Shown here: in pieces, positions 62,979-64,000 of the stretch
Numbering within the stretch: position 1 is the stretch's first letter
Layout of the letters: the number at the start of each line of letters is the position of its first letter
NCBI GenBank assembly: GCA_018335195.1
Contig: JAGXKN010000011.1
Span: 1 to 64,000 of the forward strand
Length of the DNA stretch: 64,000 bases
Source of the DNA: Desulfobacterales bacterium
GTDB taxonomy: Bacteria; Desulfobacterota; Desulfobacteria; Desulfobacterales; Desulfosalsimonadaceae
Reading direction: 5' to 3'
The notes under the pieces: model-generated
The model's database searches: none
The model's input: only the letters and a program-made list of their open reading frames with translations
Told to the model about the DNA's origin: nothing
Translations under genes and position numbers: made by a program

Positions 62979-64000
62979 ATGCAATCGCATGGTTTGCGTG
63001 TTTTGGGCGGACTGCTATGGGTGTGTGCCCTGGCGGCTGTGCTGCTAATGATTCCGGAGCCTACCCATGCAGTTTTTTACCAGAAACATTACGCGGTCAA
63101 GCAGTACCAGGGAAAGGACGTGCTCTGCGATCCCTACGTGGTTCAGGAAGATGATTACGTGACCCGGCTTTTAAAGCAGCGGGGCGATATTTCGCACAGG
63201 GATTTCCCGCGTTTTTTGAGAATTTTCAAGCACATCAATCCGGATGTAACGGACGTGGACCTGATCTATCCCAAGGAGCGGATCCTGATCCCGCTGCGGG
63301 TTCTGGCCCCCGGCACCCTGGCCGGCCAGGAAAGCGGAGAAGTGACCATCCCGGTAGTTACCATCACCGATTTGCCCGAAGCCCTGAAGCGCTATTCCGA
63401 AAAATACCGGGTCCGTTACGGGGACTGGGTATCCCGGCTGATTTCCGAGCGCTTCGGCGATTACGGCACCCAGGCTTACAAGCGCGGGATCAAGCTGTTT
63501 CAGAGATTGAATCCGGAAATTACGGATCTGGATGAAATCCAAGCGGGCATGCAGGTCCGGCTTCCGGATCCGGATGTTCGCAACCAGGGCTGGTATGAAG
63601 CGCTTTTCCGGGAATCCGAGCCCGAGGAGCGGGAGATGCACAAATCGGAAGCCGTGCCTGTGCAAATCGGATCCGGCCCGGAAGCGGCACGGGCAGAGGC
63701 CGGGGAAGCCGAAAGCTCGGAACCTTCACCTTCTGTTGCGCCGCCGGTGCAATGGTTTGAGGACTTGTCCGTATTTGCCAAGGCAGCCGAAATCCTGGGC
63801 GCCGAACTCCTGGACAGCGGGCAGTATTATTTCCCCCGGCCGGTCCGGGGCGACTTCCGGCTTGATCTTTCCCGCACACCGGTGCTGGCCTTTGAAAACG
63901 GCCTGCGCTTTTTGTTTACCAAGCGCAGGTGGCTCAGTCCTTCAGAGCAGATGGTCATTCAGCAGCACTGGAAAAATCTGGAAGTTATGTTTGTCCAGGG
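62979..64000 (+). CDS. exported LysM-like protein (partial, cut by window end)
   Basis: A frame open to the end of the window, at least 340 residues. The N-terminus has a hydrophobic segment (about 8-25, ending PTHAVFY) that is probably a signal peptide. Two repeated modules follow: YVVQEDDYVTRLLKQRGD...INPDVTDVDLIYPKERILIPL (about 50-110) and YRVRYGDWVSRLISERFGD...LNPEITDLDEIQAGMQVRLPD (about 142-200). Their spacing is LysM-like, which suggests peptidoglycan binding. A low-complexity Glu/Ala linker follows at about 215-250. The start is 5 bases after thrC. Confidence 0.75.
   Translation, partial: MQSHGLRVLGGLLWVCALAAVLLMIPEPTHAVFYQKHYAVKQYQGKDVLCDPYVVQEDDYVTRLLKQRGDISHRDFPRFLRIFKHINPDVTDVDLIYPKERILIPLRVLAPGTLAGQESGEVTIPVVTITDLPEALKRYSEKYRVRYGDWVSRLISERFGDYGTQAYKRGIKLFQRLNPEITDLDEIQAGMQVRLPDPDVRNQGWYEALFRESEPEEREMHKSEAVPVQIGSGPEAARAEAGEAESSEPSPSVAPPVQWFEDLSVFAKAAEILGAELLDSGQYYFPRPVRGDFRLDLSRTPVLAFENGLRFLFTKRRWLSPSEQMVIQQHWKNLEVMFVQ

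Overview
The window is a stretch of core chromosome from what looks like a mesophilic, GC-rich sulfate-reducing bacterium of the Desulfobacterota (Desulfobacteraceae-like). This rests on the style of the proteins: thiolase/OB-fold, acyl-CoA dehydrogenase and crotonase operons for fatty or aromatic acid oxidation, a lipoprotein class III (c3-type) multihaem cytochrome, iron-sulfur-rich proteins, two corrinoid genes, sigma-54 control, and several families of short palindromic repeats that I associate with this phylum. No species can be named from the sequence alone.

Layout. 0.1-3.3 kb: minus-strand operon TetR - SDR dehydrogenase - SCPx-type thiolase - DUF35 protein, probably for beta-oxidation of an unidentified acyl-CoA. 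3.4-9 kb: small coiled-coil protein, DUF484-GGDEF protein, YgiQ radical SAM enzyme, a fused RsmG-TrmH RNA methyltransferase and a divergent RluA-type pseudouridine synthase. 9-9.75 kb: repeat-rich gap. 9.7-16.4 kb: single genes (iron-sulfur protein, DUF72, FKBP, amidohydrolase, cyclophilin-like, hydrolase, phosphoribosyltransferase). 16.6-21.4 kb: exported nickel superoxide dismutase, an acnB broken by a deletion, and an Old Yellow Enzyme-type dienoyl-CoA reductase. 21.7-25.3 kb: cobO-cobU, NRDE protein, thiolase, small membrane protein. 25.4-33.8 kb: gyrA-gpsA, radC-orf-pgk-tvp38, an unrecognised 353-residue protein and a GNAT acetyltransferase. 33.8-37 kb: class A PBP, tRNA-Val(GAC) with promoter and terminator, lipoprotein cytochrome. 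37-40.8 kb: acyl-CoA dehydrogenase - enoyl-CoA hydratase - acyl-CoA synthetase operon. 41-45.5 kb: crotonase - rimO - polyprenyl synthase - FlgT-like exported protein. 45.8-46.8 kb: DtxR regulator divergent from a FeoB-associated protein across two palindromes. 46.7-52.2 kb: a ZraPSR-like envelope/metal stress locus with a near-perfect sigma-54 promoter before zraP. 52.3-56.1 kb: dusB-like, dgt and two YkgJ proteins. 56.1-64 kb: kinase, rarA, der and 5-FTHF cyclo-ligase on the minus strand, then serS - thrC - a LysM-like exported protein cut by the window end.

The strongest unusual observations are the acnB deletion between 7-bp repeats, the Ni-SOD whose nickel hook would be exposed by signal peptidase, the RsmG-TrmH fusion, the ZraPSR locus whose sensor carries a Met/His-rich stretch encoded by a 9-bp tandem repeat, and the interspersed palindromic repeat families. 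I saw no phage, insertion sequence, CRISPR array or recognisable defence island, and nothing I would call a clearly new multi-gene system.
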